A stretch of 50,846 nucleotides of DNA, taken from positions 1 through 50,846 of the forward strand of contig AQTY01000013.1 in the NCBI GenBank assembly GCA_000372225.1, given 5' to 3'. A model generated the notes under the pieces. The model was not told where the DNA came from, did no database searches, and saw nothing but the letters and a program-made list of their open reading frames with translations. Positions 17,253-26,270 of this stretch are shown here, in pieces. The position numbers and the translations under genes were made by a program. The DNA comes from Candidatus Nitromaritima sp. SCGC AAA288-L16 (GTDB lineage Bacteria; Nitrospinota; Nitrospinia; Nitrospinales; VA-1). Each line of letters starts with the position of its first letter. Position 1 is the stretch's first letter.

Positions 17253-18583
17253 TGAAGTGCCAGAGAGTTACTGTGTTTGATGGAGAAAGTGATTTTATGA
17301 AAGATATAAGTAGTCTTATGCAGACGCGGTTAACAACAGATCATATACCCTTTTTGAACTCAGTCGCTGAAGTTGCTGCACATAATCAGGTGAGCGTTTA
17401 TGTTGTGGGCGGTTTTGTGAGGGACTTACTGCTTAATATTAAAAACGTAGACATTGACCTTGTCGTAGAAGGTGATGGTATTGTTTTTGCTCAAAAATTA
17501 GCAGAGAAATTTGATGGGCGAACTTCGAGGTATAAAAAATTTGGAACTGCTACCTTGATGCTGCAAGGCCGACCTAATATTGATGTGGCAACTGCAAGAA
17601 CCGAATCTTATTCTTGCCCTGCTGCCTTGCCAGATGTTGAACCCAGTACTATAAAACTGGATCTTGCCCGCCGTGATTTTACAGTAAATAGTATGGCTAT
17701 TAAATTGAGTGAGAGTGGGACCTTTTTCCTGATTGATTTGTTTGGTGGTGAAATCGATTTAAAGGATAGTTTGATCAAGGTTCTTCATGATCGAAGTTTT
17801 GTAGACGATCCGTGTCGTCTTTTCCGTGCCATTCGATTTGAGCAGAGGTTTGAGTTTTGTATAAAAGGCCAAACAAAACAATTAATGAGGAGCGCGATCG
17901 AGAACAATTTGATCGATAAATTGAGCGGAGATCGCCTCATGAACGAAATTAAGATTCTTTTGAGTGAAGTAGACCCAGTGAGATGCGTTGACCGTATGCG
18001 GGAACTTTCGTTGCTTCAGACAATTGCTCCTGAAATCTTCAATGATGACTTCCATTGGACTATTATGAAAAAAGTCGATAGCGCTTTAGCTTGGGCGGAT
18101 ATGATTCCTCTGACGAAAAAACCCGAAGCCTGGTTTGTCTACTTCCATACGTTATTTATGGTAGAGGACGATGAGGCTTTTGAGGGAATGATGATGCGTC
18201 TTAATTTTCCTAGTAATATTTATTTCAGGATGTGTTCAGAGAGGGAATGTTTTGTTGAAGCGATGCACGATTTAAGTGAAGAAAGAGAACTTAAGCCTAG
18301 TGAAATTTATGATATTTTTTCGAAGCAGTCCTCCGAGGCAGTGATTCTTTTACTTGCCGCTTGCTGGAACAAGCGAATGAAAGAATACGTGGAACTTTAT
18401 TTCAAGAAGTATTGTGCGTCTGCAAAAATTGAACTCAATGGTGACGATCTGATAGGAATGGGAATGCAACCTGGGTCAAGTTTTAATGACGTCTTTAAAG
18501 CCTTGCGTGATGCAAGAATCAATGGACAAGTAACATCCCGAGATGAAGAAATTGTTTTAGTCGAGTCACAGTTTCTGAAATAG
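17252..18583 (+). CDS. cca: Class II tRNA nucleotidyltransferase / poly(A) polymerase (CCA-adding type)
   Basis: 443 residues from the ATG that overlaps the preceding stop. An alternative ATG at 17297 has a better ribosome site (GGAG upstream) and would still leave about 30 residues before the catalytic core. Nucleotidyltransferase motifs: GGFVRD (53-58), DID (67-69), RRDFTVN (140-146) and DDPCRLFRAIRFEQRF (about 185-200). It adds or repairs the 3' CCA of tRNAs, or is an A-adding enzyme; the class cannot be subdivided by eye. The head domain is followed by an alpha-helical C-terminal region without an HD motif. Confidence 0.85.
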   Translation: MKCQRVTVFDGESDFMKDISSLMQTRLTTDHIPFLNSVAEVAAHNQVSVYVVGGFVRDLLLNIKNVDIDLVVEGDGIVFAQKLAEKFDGRTSRYKKFGTATLMLQGRPNIDVATARTESYSCPAALPDVEPSTIKLDLARRDFTVNSMAIKLSESGTFFLIDLFGGEIDLKDSLIKVLHDRSFVDDPCRLFRAIRFEQRFEFCIKGQTKQLMRSAIENNLIDKLSGDRLMNEIKILLSEVDPVRCVDRMRELSLLQTIAPEIFNDDFHWTIMKKVDSALAWADMIPLTKKPEAWFVYFHTLFMVEDDEAFEGMMMRLNFPSNIYFRMCSERECFVEAMHDLSEERELKPSEIYDIFSKQSSEAVILLLAACWNKRMKEYVELYFKKYCASAKIELNGDDLIGMGMQPGSSFNDVFKALRDARINGQVTSRDEEIVLVESQFLK

Positions 18584-18609
18584 GGGCATCTCACCAACCA
18601 GCTATTCTA

Positions 18610-19944
18610 ATGTTAGCTTTCTCTGCTATTCTTGAGCAGTTTTTTCAACTGGAGGAACACAACTCAGATGTTGTGACCGAGTTACGGGCCGGGGTGGTGA
18701 CTTTTTTTACCTCGTCTTATATTATTTTTGTTCAACCAGCAGTATTGTCGAGTGCTGGAATGGATTTTGGCGCAGTGATGACTGCGACTTGCTTAGCATC
18801 AGCTTTTGGGTGCCTAATCATGGGGCTTTGGGCTAATTATCCCATCGCATTAGCGCCGGGTATGGGGATTAATTTCTATTTTACCTATACAGTGGTTTTG
18901 GGGCAGGGAATTCCTTGGGAAATTGCTCTCGGCGCTGTTTTTTTGTCAGGTGTGGTACTTATTCTTCTTACGATTTTTAGGTTTCGTGAGTTAATTATAA
19001 ATATTATTCCTGACTACCTGAAAAATGGAATTGCAGCCGGCATTGGTATTTTTATTACTTTTATTGGTTTTGTCCAGGGGGGATGGGTTTTGGACCACTC
19101 TGGCACTTTGGTTCAATTGGGAGACCTAAAAAGCTTACCTGCAGTATTTACTCTGGTTGGGGTTGTAACAATAGGTGTCCTTTTGCAACGTGAGGTGACT
19201 GGAGCTATTTTTATTGGCATGCTAGTCGTAAGCCTTTTAGGCATTCCTTTTGGGCTGGTTGAGTTTTCTGGTGTGATATCTTCACCACCTGATTTAACTC
19301 CTACTCTATTAAAAATGGATTTGACTGGTGCATTTGACTTAGGAGTCCTAACGATTGTAGGAGTGTTTGTTCTTGTTGATTTGTTCGACACAGCGGGAAC
19401 CCTCATAGGAGTTGGTCAACAGGGAGGGTTTGTCAAACATGGGAAACTTCCTCGTGTAAACCGGGCACTGATGCCAGATGCAGTTGCCACGACTGCTGGT
19501 GCTGTTTTCGGGACATCTACAGTTACCTGTTATATTGAAAGCTCCACAGGAATTGCCGAAGGTGGGCGCACTGGGTTGACCAGCGTGGTGACCGCATGCC
19601 TGTTTTTATCAGCACTTTTTTTTGCTCCACTCGTCCATATGATTGGAGGAGGTTATGTTGTAGGCGAAACAACATTTTATCCCATTACTGCTCCTGTTCT
19701 TATTATAGTTGGTTGTCTCATGGCTAGGAACCTGGTGCATATAAATTGGCGCCAATGGGACGAGGCTTTGCCGTCTTACCTGATAGTCGTTGGGATGCCA
19801 CTTACTTTCAGTATTGCGGATGGTATGGCACTGGGGTTTATATCCTATCCACTGATCAAACTGTTTTGCGGTAAAGCCAGAGAAGTGCACTGGTGTATCT
19901 ACCTGGTAGCTATTTTATTTGTTTTTCGGTATTCGGTTAGTTGA
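18610..19944 (+). CDS. NCS2-family purine permease (AzgA type)
   Basis: 444 residues, about 12-14 membrane helices. Family hallmarks are ALAPGMGINFYFTY (about 79-92), LVDLFDTAGTLIGVG (about 254-268) and GTSTVTCYIESSTGIAEGGRTG (positions about 300-321, split here as GTSTVTCYIE and SSTGIAEGGRTG). AzgA-type proteins are proton-coupled importers of adenine, guanine or hypoxanthine in the inner membrane. It follows cca by 26 bp and probably ends this operon. Confidence 0.9.
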   Translation: MLAFSAILEQFFQLEEHNSDVVTELRAGVVTFFTSSYIIFVQPAVLSSAGMDFGAVMTATCLASAFGCLIMGLWANYPIALAPGMGINFYFTYTVVLGQGIPWEIALGAVFLSGVVLILLTIFRFRELIINIIPDYLKNGIAAGIGIFITFIGFVQGGWVLDHSGTLVQLGDLKSLPAVFTLVGVVTIGVLLQREVTGAIFIGMLVVSLLGIPFGLVEFSGVISSPPDLTPTLLKMDLTGAFDLGVLTIVGVFVLVDLFDTAGTLIGVGQQGGFVKHGKLPRVNRALMPDAVATTAGAVFGTSTVTCYIESSTGIAEGGRTGLTSVVTACLFLSALFFAPLVHMIGGGYVVGETTFYPITAPVLIIVGCLMARNLVHINWRQWDEALPSYLIVVGMPLTFSIADGMALGFISYPLIKLFCGKAREVHWCIYLVAILFVFRYSVS

Positions 19945-19963
19945 AGGAGTTTACGGGAACTTA

Positions 19964-19987
19964 CGCTGATTACAAATGTGATATAAT
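19964..19987 (+). promoter_or_regulatory. Extended -10 promoter for the LRR gene pair
   Basis: TGATATAAT (19979-19987) is a perfect TATAAT box with the extended -10 TG. The -35 region (CTTACG area, near 19960) is poor, as is usual for extended -10 promoters. It lies 57 bp before the GTG start of the first LRR gene. Confidence 0.55.
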
Positions 19988-20044
19988 GCAAAATCTTTAC
20001 AAAAAGGTGACATTCGTCGCTTAATACTGAGGGAAAGGAGTTTT

Positions 20045-20629
20045 GTGGCTAGCGTAGAATATTTAATTAAACAATTTTTGTCCGAAGATAAAAAAATTTT
20101 AGACCTCAGTAATCAGGTCTTAGGTGATAAGGGAGCTGTAACCCTGGCAAAATCTAAACACTTAAAACGGGTTACGAGATTGACCTTGGCAAATAACAAT
20201 ATAAGTGATGAAGGTGCAATTGCTATCGCTAACTCAGAAAAATTTAAGAAACTGATAGAACTCGATTTTTATGGAAATGTAATTAGCGACGACGGGGTAA
20301 AAGCCATTGCAGAGTCTCCTAGCATGTCTAATTTAAAAAAACTTAATCTTTATGGAAATCTTGTGGAAGATGAGGGAGCGATTGCTATTGCAGAGTCTAA
20401 AACCCTGTCAAAGCTAAGGTATCTATTTCTTACATCTAATCGAGTTCGGAAACAGGGTATAGAGGCCCTAGAGGAAGCAAAATGCGGTACTCGTTTGTGT
20501 CATTTACACTTAGATAATTTAGGGGATTTCATCTATCAAGATGATGACGAGGAAGATGATGGCCAGATAAATAGTTGGGATGAACTCGAGGCGCGAGCTA
20601 TAGAAAACCTTGACGATGATGACGATTAA
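20045..20629 (+). CDS. Cytosolic leucine-rich-repeat protein (RI-like) with acidic tail
   Basis: 194 residues from a GTG start with AAGGAG five bases upstream. No signal peptide. Five repeats of 27 residues (about 20-155) follow the ribonuclease-inhibitor-like pattern LxLxxNxIxDEGAxAIAxS. The last about 35 residues are strongly acidic (DDDEEDD, then DDDDD). It probably offers a curved surface for protein binding in the cytoplasm; partner unknown. The downstream gene, which overlaps by 11-14 bp, encodes an exported paralogue with the same repeat length. Confidence 0.8.
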   Translation: MASVEYLIKQFLSEDKKILDLSNQVLGDKGAVTLAKSKHLKRVTRLTLANNNISDEGAIAIANSEKFKKLIELDFYGNVISDDGVKAIAESPSMSNLKKLNLYGNLVEDEGAIAIAESKTLSKLRYLFLTSNRVRKQGIEALEEAKCGTRLCHLHLDNLGDFIYQDDDEEDDGQINSWDELEARAIENLDDDDD

Positions 20630-21191
20630 TTATTTCTTCAATAAGAATATAGCTATAATTCTTGTTAGCTTTCTGCTTGCGTTAACACCTGTTAACTCAT
20701 TTAGTTTTCAGTCAGACAAGAATCCGATTGATTATAATGTGTTGTTCAAAGGAAGTCTAAAGCGGAGTGGAAAAATATTAAATCTTTCCGGAAAAAAAAT
20801 CGGAGACGAAGGTGTTGAGCGTCTGGTCTCCAGTAGCTACCTGGAAAAAGTTGAAAAGATAGATTTGCGGTATAACGAGATCACTGCTGTAGGTGCGGAG
20901 TTACTCGCAAAGATATCGCCATTACCCAAACTGAAGAGTTTGATACTGCGCCATAATATTCTAGGTGATGCTGGGACTACGGCTCTTGCTAAGTCTGGTA
21001 GTTTCCCCAACTTAGAAGAAATGCAGTTGGGTTGGACGGAAACTCGTGATGCAGGTGCACTAGCTTTTGGAAGTAGCAATAAATATCAAAATTTAAAAAA
21101 CCTCGACTTAAGAGGCAATTTTCTTGCTAACAAAACCAAGAAAGAACTTAAAAAATCTTTAGGCCATTTGAAAATTTTAAAGCTTTTTTAA
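20616..21191 (+). CDS. Exported leucine-rich-repeat protein (RI-like)
   Basis: About 191 residues. The frame reaches a TTG at 20610, but the ATG at 20616 (or 20619) is preferred. A signal peptide (about 11-31, cut near VNSFS) is followed by about five 27-residue LRRs (LNLSGKKIGDEGVERL onwards). The gene overlaps the end of the cytosolic LRR gene, so translation is probably coupled. The pair looks like a duplication in which one copy gained export. Convergent with the minus-strand 80-residue gene. Confidence 0.75.
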   Translation: MMTINYFFNKNIAIILVSFLLALTPVNSFSFQSDKNPIDYNVLFKGSLKRSGKILNLSGKKIGDEGVERLVSSSYLEKVEKIDLRYNEITAVGAELLAKISPLPKLKSLILRHNILGDAGTTALAKSGSFPNLEEMQLGWTETRDAGALAFGSSNKYQNLKNLDLRGNFLANKTKKELKKSLGHLKILKLF

Positions 21192-21242
21192 ACCCAGTTC
21201 AAGAACATCATGCGCGTAACTTGAGACCCTCGTTTTGGCAGT

Positions 21243-21485
21243 CTATATTTTGTCTATACCCGTTTCCTCATCAAAAAAATAGGTGTCCCCTTCGGGACCG
21301 CGGAATGATATCTCCTTAACTTCCCAGAGGTGTTTTTTCTTTACGTCAGCTTCCGCAGCATGATAGCGACCCTTTTCCTCTCGCTGAAGAAGAAGAAACT
21401 TGTTTTTATCGTTGGCAATAATCTGCCATGAGAAGAAGTCACTTTGTAGTGTCTGTTTTTCGTAGTCAATGTTTATGATGTTCAT
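21243..21485 (-). CDS. Small hypothetical protein
   Basis: 80 residues, no signal peptide or membrane helix, many charged residues (DVKKKHLWEVKEISFRG). I do not recognise a family. An AGGAGG at 21500-21505 (coding on minus) lies about 14 bases before this ATG; an ATG nearer to it is out of frame and short. It is the last gene of the operon with the S41 protease, 29 bp after that gene's stop. Confidence 0.55.
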   Translation of the reverse strand: MNIINIDYEKQTLQSDFFSWQIIANDKNKFLLLQREEKGRYHAAEADVKKKHLWEVKEISFRGPEGDTYFFDEETGIDKI

Positions 21486-21514
21486 TGAAACGTTCCATTG
21501 CCTCCTGTTTAAAA

Positions 21515-23095
21515 TTAGTAATGAATATTAGCTGCTAGGTCACGAGCTTTTTCGAGGGTTTTCTTCTTGTTAGCGACTGATACGTTTTCTATGAGCATTT
21601 TAGCGAACGCAAAGGTAGGGTCGGGGGTTTCAAGAACTGCGCTGTAATTTTTTGCGACAAACTTGCTGATTTGGGTTTCCTTTAATTTTATTTCTGATAC
21701 AGAGGTGCTTTGAAGAAATTTAGTACGAGATTGTTCAGATATCCCAATGCTATTTTTCGGAATATGATCTTCCGTTATGTGAATTTCTGGAACAATTCCT
21801 TGTGATGTAATATCCGTTCCCGAGGGGGTGTAGTATTTTGATGTTGTTAAGCGAATGCCCGATCCATCGCTAGTACGAAAAATAGTTTGTACCGTACCCT
21901 TTCCATAGGAACTTTCTCCGATAATCAATGCCTTACCAGAATCCTTCAAGGCACCTGCAACAATCTCAGCTGCACTTGCACTATGTTGATTTATGAGGAT
22001 GACCACTGGCATCGAATGCAAACTATTCTGGTATTTTGCTTTATATTCGCGGCGATCAGTTTGTTCTCGTCCTTGGGTATAAACAATAAGGCGATTACGA
22101 TGAAGGAAATGACTGGCTATTTTTACCGATTGATCGAGCAAACCGCCAGGATTATCTCTCAAATCAAGAATAAAACCTTTTACCTTATCCCCTTTTGCTT
22201 TTGTGAGCACCTCTTTTAGCTGGTTATTGGTTTGCCTGGAAAAACTGGTGATTTTTATGGACCCGACACTATTTTTTAATGTTTTATATTCGACGGTTTC
22301 GAGAGAAATTACTTCCCTATTTAGAGTGTAGGAGTACTCCTTTTTTTCAGACGGTCTATATAAGGTTATAGTGATCTCAGTACCTGGTTGACCTCGGAGT
22401 TTATCGGCAAGCTCAGATATCTGAGTTTTTTCAATAATTGTTCCGTTTACTTTTTCAAAAATATCGTCGGGTTGTATTCCTGCGCGTCGAGCTGGAGAAT
22501 TCTTGATGGTTTTTACCACATATAGACGGTTGTCTTTCATAGTAATAACCATGCCTAGTCCACCATACCTTCCTTCTGTATCGCGCATAGACCTGTTGAA
22601 ATTATCGATATCCATATACTTGGAATATGGATCCAAAGAGCCCATGAGACCAGTTACGGCAGCTATTTCAAGTTTTTCCTTGCTTAGTTTTCCTTCTGAT
22701 TCCTCTAGCAGAAAATAATACGCTTTCTTAAAAGTTTCTAGAGCGTTTTCTCGATTGTAATCAAGCGTGTATCTGATATTTTTGTCGAACTTAGAAATGG
22801 ATTGCCCGATTGATTCATTTTTGAGAGAGATGTTTTTATCGTTAAGAGCCAGGACCATCCCGTCAATAGACGCCACAAACATTTTTTTATAATCAGGGGC
22901 GTAAACGTATTTATCTCCCACCAGATCCACAACTTCCTCAAAAAGCTCCAAGTCGTTGCTAAAAAAACCAGCTTCCGCATTGGGAAAAAAAGCGGGACCC
23001 AAATTCGTCCATCCCGCAGGGAATAATAGAAATAACCCAAGCAAAACTGCTGTTAATACAGAGAATATTTTTTTGGATGCGAATCTAGGTGACAT
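21515..23095 (-). CDS. ctp: S41-family C-terminal processing protease with PDZ domain
   Basis: 526 residues from the ATG at 23095 (AGGGAG upstream; the frame runs further up to 23155). An N-terminal membrane or signal segment (about 10-30) is followed by a PDZ domain (about 175-250, GGLGMVI...SPARRAGIQPDDI) and the S41 core with the serine region SASAAE (about 372-377) and Lys of SYGKG (about 399). It trims C-termini of periplasmic proteins. It is cotranscribed with the DsbA-like and cytochrome-fusion genes, which suggests it helps process or police that extracytoplasmic pathway. Confidence 0.9.
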   Translation of the reverse strand: MSPRFASKKIFSVLTAVLLGLFLLFPAGWTNLGPAFFPNAEAGFFSNDLELFEEVVDLVGDKYVYAPDYKKMFVASIDGMVLALNDKNISLKNESIGQSISKFDKNIRYTLDYNRENALETFKKAYYFLLEESEGKLSKEKLEIAAVTGLMGSLDPYSKYMDIDNFNRSMRDTEGRYGGLGMVITMKDNRLYVVKTIKNSPARRAGIQPDDIFEKVNGTIIEKTQISELADKLRGQPGTEITITLYRPSEKKEYSYTLNREVISLETVEYKTLKNSVGSIKITSFSRQTNNQLKEVLTKAKGDKVKGFILDLRDNPGGLLDQSVKIASHFLHRNRLIVYTQGREQTDRREYKAKYQNSLHSMPVVILINQHSASAAEIVAGALKDSGKALIIGESSYGKGTVQTIFRTSDGSGIRLTTSKYYTPSGTDITSQGIVPEIHITEDHIPKNSIGISEQSRTKFLQSTSVSEIKLKETQISKFVAKNYSAVLETPDPTFAFAKMLIENVSVANKKKTLEKARDLAANIHY

Positions 23096-23129
23096 TATCT
23101 CCCTTTGATTAGCGTGGTTGTCTTGTGAA

Positions 23130-23786
23130 TTAATTATAATCAAGAATATCCCCAATAATCAGTTCCAAGTTTTCAGTCATCATTTCGGTGGTACCACCTG
23201 AAATACTAGGAGTTATTTTCAATACTTTGTTGAGGATAATTGTTGGGGTTTCATTAGCATTATATTTATTGGCTAGGGCGAGTGATTCGTTGACTTTAGC
23301 TTCTATCGAAGGAGATTTCATCCCGTCCCTGATTTCTTGTTCAATCTTGTAATGCTGTGAAAGTCGCTGAATAACCCTTGGTTGGAAAATATTAACATGA
23401 AGCTTAAAGTTAGTATCAAATAGTTCTTGGGTAAACTTTTCCTCAAGCCCCAGTTCATCGGCGATATAAAAAGCTTTAGCTGGGAATGCGGTTTGTTGTC
23501 CCCAGTAAATGGGATATTTCTTATGGTAAAGCTTGTCCTTGAATTTAGCGCGTAGCTTTTTAGAGGTTTCTAAAAATCGATAGCAGTGACCGCAGGAGTA
23601 GTTGAAAAATTCAGTCATCTCGACCTGTTTTACTCCCTTGAGTTTTTCTATTGAACCGATGACTTCATATTCTCCTTGGATTTTATCTGCTGCGAAGGCG
23701 AAATTAGTAAGAGTTGAGCAACCAGCGAGTAAAAAAAATAAGGTTTTTAGCAAATTTATTTTCAAGGGGTTCCTGCAGGGTTTCAT
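23130..23786 (-). CDS. dsbA: DsbA-like thiol:disulfide oxidoreductase, possible lipoprotein
   Basis: 218 residues from the ATG at 23786 (AAGGAG seven bases upstream; the open frame runs on to 23843). The export signal has a lipobox-like LLAGC (about 19-23) and also a type I site at FAFAAD, so lipidation is possible but not certain. The DsbA fold has active site CGHC (65-68) and the cis-Pro loop NETPTII. CGHC is the dipeptide form of strong oxidases such as DsbA-like proteins (EcDsbA is CPHC). It sits between the tetraheme fusion and the S41 protease, 34-35 bp from each. Confidence 0.85.
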   Translation of the reverse strand: MKPCRNPLKINLLKTLFFLLAGCSTLTNFAFAADKIQGEYEVIGSIEKLKGVKQVEMTEFFNYSCGHCYRFLETSKKLRAKFKDKLYHKKYPIYWGQQTAFPAKAFYIADELGLEEKFTQELFDTNFKLHVNIFQPRVIQRLSQHYKIEQEIRDGMKSPSIEAKVNESLALANKYNANETPTIILNKVLKITPSISGGTTEMMTENLELIIGDILDYN

Positions 23787-23821
23787 GCCCAATCTCCTTA
23801 TGGTTAAATTACTACCGAAGG

Positions 23822-25153
23822 TCAATGTTTTATTTTTGGCCAATATTTTGAAAAATTAAAATTGGGACTGTGGTTTTTAATATGACAGTTCTTGCAGGCC
23901 TTTTTGGCATCGAGTTCAATGTTTTGTTGTAAACTTTTTGTGTGATCTAACTTTGGTCCGTGACACGCTTCGCACTGCACATTCTTCAACTCTGGAGTAT
24001 CTACTTCACTAACGAACCCCCCATCATGACCCCATCCTGTGACGTGACACCTTAAGCACTCTGGATCGAACGCTTTGTTGACGCGATTTAGAGTTTCATA
24101 GGCATGACTGTGGCGCGACAGATTCCACAGTTCATGTTTGCTCGGATGGCAGGTCACGCATGTCTGCTCTGATGCAAAAACTTTTTGTTTCCCATGTTTG
24201 TTTTTTCGAGACTCTAACGAGGTGAAAAATAGATCCTCCACCTCTTTATTGTAATCTTCATACCATTTTATCATTTCGGAATCAGGTTTAACATTCGAAT
24301 CTAATCGAATAATACGTTGCTCAAATGACTTTTCTCCTTTGTTATCAATATGAATGGTTAATTCACCCATCTTTTGCCCTCTGGGACCGGGTTGAACAAA
24401 TACTTTCCCATTACGTTTTATATGGGTCATGTCTATGATATCAGTATCTTTTTCGATATGTCCATTGATCACCACATCAACCCCACTTAACTCCAGCATA
24501 GAAAGCGCTTTTTTCCGCTTCATGTGTGTTAACAAAACAATTACATCTGGGTGTTCCGATATTTTGAGTTTATTAATTAATTTCTTGGCAGACTCTGTCG
24601 GATCTTTGATACTCCCGCCACTATGTTTTGCGTCATAGTATAGGTCTGGATCGATTAAGCCTAGCATGGCGACAGTTAGACCATTCTCTAATTTTTTGAT
24701 TCTTATTTTAGGTGGGTTGATTTTTCTTAGTTCGGCGTTGCTAAGAAGCCAAGGGACAGACGCGTCGTCGCTAAGAAAAGGTTCTCCGTAAACCAAGTCT
24801 TTGTCTCCTGGGATCACCGCGTCGTATTTTGACATAGACATTGCCTGTATGATGTAACGTGCTTTGATTTTGCCTTGCGTTGAGGGTTCTTTAAAGTTGT
24901 CACCAGTGTCTACCAATAGTATATTTTTTGAATTCGCGAAGACTTCTTTGAGGTAGGTCAATCGGCGTTCGAACCCACCTTGATTTTCTTCCTTAGCACA
25001 CCCACATGGCTTAAGTTCGCCTAATGTATTTCCGGAATACACGATAACGAGTTCACGCGAGGAGGGGGCAGAAAACGAGAGTGCGTCACCCATTGATCCT
25101 AGAAAAACAAAAGTCAAAATCCATATTTTGGGTGTTTGATGTCTGTGCATCAT
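23822..25153 (-). CDS. Metallophosphoesterase/5'-nucleotidase-like protein fused to tetraheme cytochrome c
   Basis: 443 residues from the ATG at 25153 (open frame to TTG 25180). Signal peptide about 10-26. Residues about 35-275 follow the UshA-like metallophosphoesterase fold (DTGDN, GDKDL, LLTHM, INGHIE), but expected metal ligands are altered: the first motif is YSGNTLGEL instead of DxHG, GNHE is GDKD and GHxH is GHIE; a CGC pair (50-52) precedes. The C-terminal part has four heme c motifs: CVTCH (332-336), CLRCH (366-370), CEACH (394-398) and CKNCH (420-424), like cytochrome c554-type domains. Periplasmic electron-transfer protein; whether the phosphoesterase part is active is doubtful. 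Confidence 0.85.
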   Translation of the reverse strand: MMHRHQTPKIWILTFVFLGSMGDALSFSAPSSRELVIVYSGNTLGELKPCGCAKEENQGGFERRLTYLKEVFANSKNILLVDTGDNFKEPSTQGKIKARYIIQAMSMSKYDAVIPGDKDLVYGEPFLSDDASVPWLLSNAELRKINPPKIRIKKLENGLTVAMLGLIDPDLYYDAKHSGGSIKDPTESAKKLINKLKISEHPDVIVLLTHMKRKKALSMLELSGVDVVINGHIEKDTDIIDMTHIKRNGKVFVQPGPRGQKMGELTIHIDNKGEKSFEQRIIRLDSNVKPDSEMIKWYEDYNKEVEDLFFTSLESRKNKHGKQKVFASEQTCVTCHPSKHELWNLSRHSHAYETLNRVNKAFDPECLRCHVTGWGHDGGFVSEVDTPELKNVQCEACHGPKLDHTKSLQQNIELDAKKACKNCHIKNHSPNFNFSKYWPKIKH

Positions 25154-25246
25154 CCAAGAATATCGAAAAAATATTAACAAGGCAATTAAGCTTTGGATTT
25201 TAGTTTTCGGATTAGTGCATGTGTTGTTTCCTGAGTCACTAAAACT

Positions 25247-25274
25247 TTGTTAAAAAGTGTAAATAGGCTAGAAT
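25247..25274 (+). promoter_or_regulatory. Candidate promoter giving a near-leaderless PHP transcript
   Basis: TTGTTA (25247-25252), 16-base spacer, TAGAAT (25269-25274). The ATG at 25282 is only seven bases after the -10 box and has no Shine-Dalgarno sequence, so a transcript from here would be essentially leaderless. Confidence 0.4.
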
Positions 25275-25281
25275 AGTCTTT

Positions 25282-26160
25282 ATGAAAAAATTTGAAATTC
25301 ATATGCATTCAACTTTTTCTGATGGAGAGTTTTCTCCGACTCGATTAGTTGATATTGCTAGGAGAAATGGGGTTTCACTGCTGTGTTTAACAGACCATGA
25401 TACTTTTGAGGGTATCCCGGAATTCATGACTGCGGCTAATGCAGAGGGAATTTCGGCTTTTCCCGGGATTGAAATAACGGTTTGTTACAGAGGATTTAAT
25501 CTTCACCTCCTCGCTTATTTTGAGTCTATAGAATCCCTGTCGGATGAGTTGTCGCGTGAGGTCATGGAAATGGCATCTAAGAGAGAGCGGCGCATGCGTG
25601 AATTGGTCTACCGAGTCAACGAAGTGATTCCTGAAAAATTTCGCGGAATTATAGAATATGAAAATGTTCGCCGCGCCGCTGAGGGCGTTCTTGCAAGACC
25701 TCATTTGGCTAAAGAGATGGTTCGCCTTGGGGTCGTTTCCAGCACTCGAGATGCCTTTGATCGATACCTTGTAAAATACAACGTAGAGCGGGAAAACTTG
25801 GAAATGGAAAATGCTTGCAAACTAATTCGTGAATGTAATGGTATTCCGGTGTTGGCGCACCCTGGAGAGAGGTCTTACTCTTTATGCAGTCCTGCGAAAG
25901 GAAGACCGTACGAAGATGCTCCTGAGATGGTTGAAGAGTTGAAATCCTTCGGGCTATTAGGAATGGAGTGCGTTTACCCCTACCACGAGCGTACGGGGAA
26001 AGTGGAATACTATAAAGATCTCTCGCGAAAATTTGGGCTAATTATTACAGGAAGTAGAGATTTTCACGGGTCTGCTACCTATCAATCGGAACACCTTCTT
26101 GGTGCAACTAAAATGGACACTCGATTTTTGGAACAATTTAAAGAAGTCTGGGCGGGTTAG
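25282..26160 (+). CDS. PHP-domain phosphoesterase (RNase AM / nucleoside bisphosphate phosphatase type)
   Basis: 292 residues, soluble. PHP motifs: HMHSTFSDG (7-15), LTDHDTFEG (about 36-44), PGIEI (about 61-65), LARPHLAKEM, LAHPGE and SRDFHG, giving the trinuclear metal site. The closest described group is TrpH/YciV, which hydrolyses 3',5'-nucleoside bisphosphates and trims RNA 5' ends. A single gene, divergent from the tetraheme-fusion operon and convergent with ruvB. Confidence 0.85.
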   Translation: MKKFEIHMHSTFSDGEFSPTRLVDIARRNGVSLLCLTDHDTFEGIPEFMTAANAEGISAFPGIEITVCYRGFNLHLLAYFESIESLSDELSREVMEMASKRERRMRELVYRVNEVIPEKFRGIIEYENVRRAAEGVLARPHLAKEMVRLGVVSSTRDAFDRYLVKYNVERENLEMENACKLIRECNGIPVLAHPGERSYSLCSPAKGRPYEDAPEMVEELKSFGLLGMECVYPYHERTGKVEYYKDLSRKFGLIITGSRDFHGSATYQSEHLLGATKMDTRFLEQFKEVWAG

Positions 26161-26270
26161 TTTTAGTTTTTTTCTTTTTAGAAGTTGCCAAAAATCTTTT
26201 TTTATCTGGTTCCCTTCGTCACTGTATAAAACTTTCTTAAATTAATGATCTTTCCTGTAAGACATATTTT

